Source of the DNA: ANME-2 cluster archaeon
GTDB taxonomy: Archaea; Halobacteriota; Methanosarcinia; Methanosarcinales; Methanocomedenaceae
NCBI GenBank assembly: GCA_023544495.1
Contig: JAMJFV010000108.1
Location: 1-6,573, forward strand
Reading direction: 5' to 3'
Length of the DNA stretch: 6,573 bases
Below the pieces are notes generated by a model that was not told where the DNA came from, did not search any database, and saw only the letters and a list, made by a program, of their open reading frames with translations. The position numbers and the translations under genes were made by a program. Positions 5,324-6,573 of this stretch are shown in pieces. Every line of letters starts with the position of its first letter. The first letter of the stretch is position 1.

Positions 5324-5425
5324 GGTTCCGAATGTCAAATTGTCGATGATATCCTCATAATCAAAAAGGATAAGTACCTATTAACTATTATTTATTGTAA
5401 GGAAGTATCCTGACGGGGATGGAAG

Positions 5426-6573
5426 ATGAGAAAGGAGACGAAGTTCGGCACTCAATGTGTCCATGCCGGAGAAGCCCCGGACCCTTCATACGGAGCACAT
5501 ACAATACCGATATATCAGACTTCCACCTTTGTTTTTGACAGCGCCCAACAGGGTGCTGCACGATTTAGCGGTGAAGAAAAAGGATACATATATGCCCGTG
5601 TAGCGCCAAACACGCCTACCCATGCAGCTCTGGTGGAAAAGATCGCTGCACTTGAAGGCGGCGAGACCGGCCAGACCTTCTCATCCGGTATGGCTGCGAT
5701 AACTGCTGTAGTTCTTTCCCAGCTGGAACAGGGAGACCACCTTTTATCCACCAATGTTGTGTATGGTGGTACGTATGGATTATTTTCCTCAATTCTCACC
5801 AAGTTCGGTATAGAGGTCAGTTTTGTTGATACATCGGATCTTGGGAATGTGAAGCGGAACATACGAAAAAACACCAAGGTCATCTTTCTGGAAACACCGG
5901 CAAATCCCACCATGATCATCAGTGATATTGAAGAGATAGGTAAAATGGCCAGGGATACCGGTGCTCTGTGTGTCGTTGATAATACTTTTGCCACTCCGCG
6001 CTTCCAGAGACCGTTGCAGTTGGGTGCTGATGTTGTTATCCATAGCTGCACAAAATATCTGGGTGGTCATGCTGACCTTTTAGGTGGTATTGTTGTTGGA
6101 AAAAAAGAATTTATCAAAAGCATGTCATCAATGGTAAATTCTACCGGGGGAGCGATGGGTCCGTTTGAAGCCTGGTTATGTATCAGGGGATTGAAGACGC
6201 TGCATCTGAGAATGGAAAGACATGCCAGTAATGCTATGAAAGTTGCCGAATTCCTGGAGACACATCCGAAGATAGAATGGGTCAGGTATCCCGGATTGCC
6301 TTCTCATCCACAATATGATATCGCAAAAAAACAGATGAGTGGTTTTAGCGGTATGATGTCTTTTGGAATTAAAGGGGGAATTGATGCGGGACAGAACCTT
6401 ATGAACAGCCTTGAATTATGTTCACTGGCAGTTAGCCTGGGTTCAGTTGATACCATGATACAGCATCCTGCGTCCATGACCCATGCGAATGTTCCTGTTG
6501 ATGTACTGACAGAGACGGGGATAACTGATGAGCTGGTGAGAATTTCAGTAGGGATTGAAGATGCAGAAGATAT
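5426..6573 (+). CDS. PLP-dependent trans-sulfuration enzyme (cystathionine gamma-lyase-like), 3' end cut
   Basis: This cytoplasmic enzyme of the Cys/Met-metabolism PLP family acts on cystathionine, methionine or O-acylhomoserine in sulfur amino-acid conversion. The visible 382 residues remain open at the edge; relatives are about 390-400, so perhaps 10-15 residues are missing. Key residues: Tyr56 and Arg58 (YIYAR), which bind PLP phosphate from the neighbouring subunit; SSGMAAI; Tyr113 (VVYGGTYG); Asp185 (VVDNTFATP), which pairs with the PLP ring; and Lys210 (HSCTKYLGGH), the Schiff-base lysine. IQHPASMTH and LVRISVGIEDAEDI lie near the end. Methionine gamma-lyase has a Cys after YG, but here it is Gly115, and GLKDMTGA is replaced by a NSTGGA-type sequence. 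Cystathionine gamma-lyase or O-acetylhomoserine sulfhydrylase therefore fits better, but substrate is unresolved. The APNTPT motif after Arg58 is unusual; the family typically has GNPT. ATG follows an in-frame TGA at 5411; the ribosome site is weak (GGGG 5415-5418). Confidence 0.93.
   Translation, partial: MRKETKFGTQCVHAGEAPDPSYGAHTIPIYQTSTFVFDSAQQGAARFSGEEKGYIYARVAPNTPTHAALVEKIAALEGGETGQTFSSGMAAITAVVLSQLEQGDHLLSTNVVYGGTYGLFSSILTKFGIEVSFVDTSDLGNVKRNIRKNTKVIFLETPANPTMIISDIEEIGKMARDTGALCVVDNTFATPRFQRPLQLGADVVIHSCTKYLGGHADLLGGIVVGKKEFIKSMSSMVNSTGGAMGPFEAWLCIRGLKTLHLRMERHASNAMKVAEFLETHPKIEWVRYPGLPSHPQYDIAKKQMSGFSGMMSFGIKGGIDAGQNLMNSLELCSLAVSLGSVDTMIQHPASMTHANVPVDVLTETGITDELVRISVGIEDAED

Larger units (their letters stand above)
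5049..5425. other. Divergent intergenic region with repeats and palindrome
   Basis: These 377 AT-rich bases lie between the minus-strand lipoprotein and the plus-strand PLP enzyme, and no coding sequence is supported. They contain a diverged direct repeat (5134-5185 and 5264-5309), a perfect palindrome (5208-5219), TATA-like sequences (for example 5256-5261 and 5317-5323 on the plus strand, and 5069-5080 toward the lipoprotein), and four TGCAG words (5121, 5156, 5243, 5286). The length and density of signals suggest regulated divergent promoters. Confidence 0.65.

Noticed and set aside
5515..6070. Minus-strand open frames of 178 and 93 residues
   Set aside because: They are antisense to the PLP enzyme, which has all catalytic motifs in the plus-strand frame.

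Overview
The window looks archaeal, most likely a methanogen-related euryarchaeon of the Methanosarcinales or ANME type. This rests on the archaeal/actinobacterial-style inositol-phosphate synthase, AT-rich intergenic regions with TATA-like boxes, GGAGG-type ribosome binding sites on some genes, non-ATG starts, and two Sec-type lipoproteins. The placement is inference by eye; no search was run. No rRNA, tRNA, CRISPR array, transposase or phage gene was seen.

Layout. (1) Positions 1-1419, minus strand: the N-terminal two-thirds of uvrB, running off the left edge. The last 40 bases are anomalous: a 12-bp inverted repeat flanks a stretch in which the plus strand, not the minus strand, spells the expected UvrB sequence. 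This looks like a fold-back chimera or a small inversion. (2) Positions 1420-1748: a divergent promoter region with two operator-like dyads. (3) Positions 1749-3181, plus strand: a probable two-gene operon of inositol-3-phosphate synthase and a 96-residue thioredoxin-like protein with a CxC motif. (4) Positions 3399-4058, plus strand: a small lipoprotein of the sulfite-oxidase molybdopterin family. (5) Positions 4224-5048, minus strand, convergent with it: a lipoprotein with a C-terminal cupredoxin-like domain that seems to lack copper ligands. (6) Positions 5049-5425: a second divergent intergenic region, with a 12-bp perfect palindrome, a diverged direct repeat and TATA-like boxes. (7) Positions 5426-6573, plus strand: a PLP-dependent trans-sulfuration enzyme, truncated by the right edge a few residues before its expected end.

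How the genes relate. UvrB belongs to nucleotide excision repair, with UvrA and UvrC outside the window. Inositol-phosphate synthase supplies inositol phosphate for inositol-headgroup lipids; the thioredoxin-like partner may be a redox accessory but its role is unknown. The two convergent lipoproteins would both sit on the outer face of the cytoplasmic membrane and could take part in extracytoplasmic redox chemistry, but nothing in the sequence proves they work together. The PLP enzyme acts in cysteine/methionine sulfur metabolism. I see no complete new defence or mobile system. The best leads are the left-edge inverted structure, the repeated elements upstream of the PLP gene, and the unusual redox proteins.
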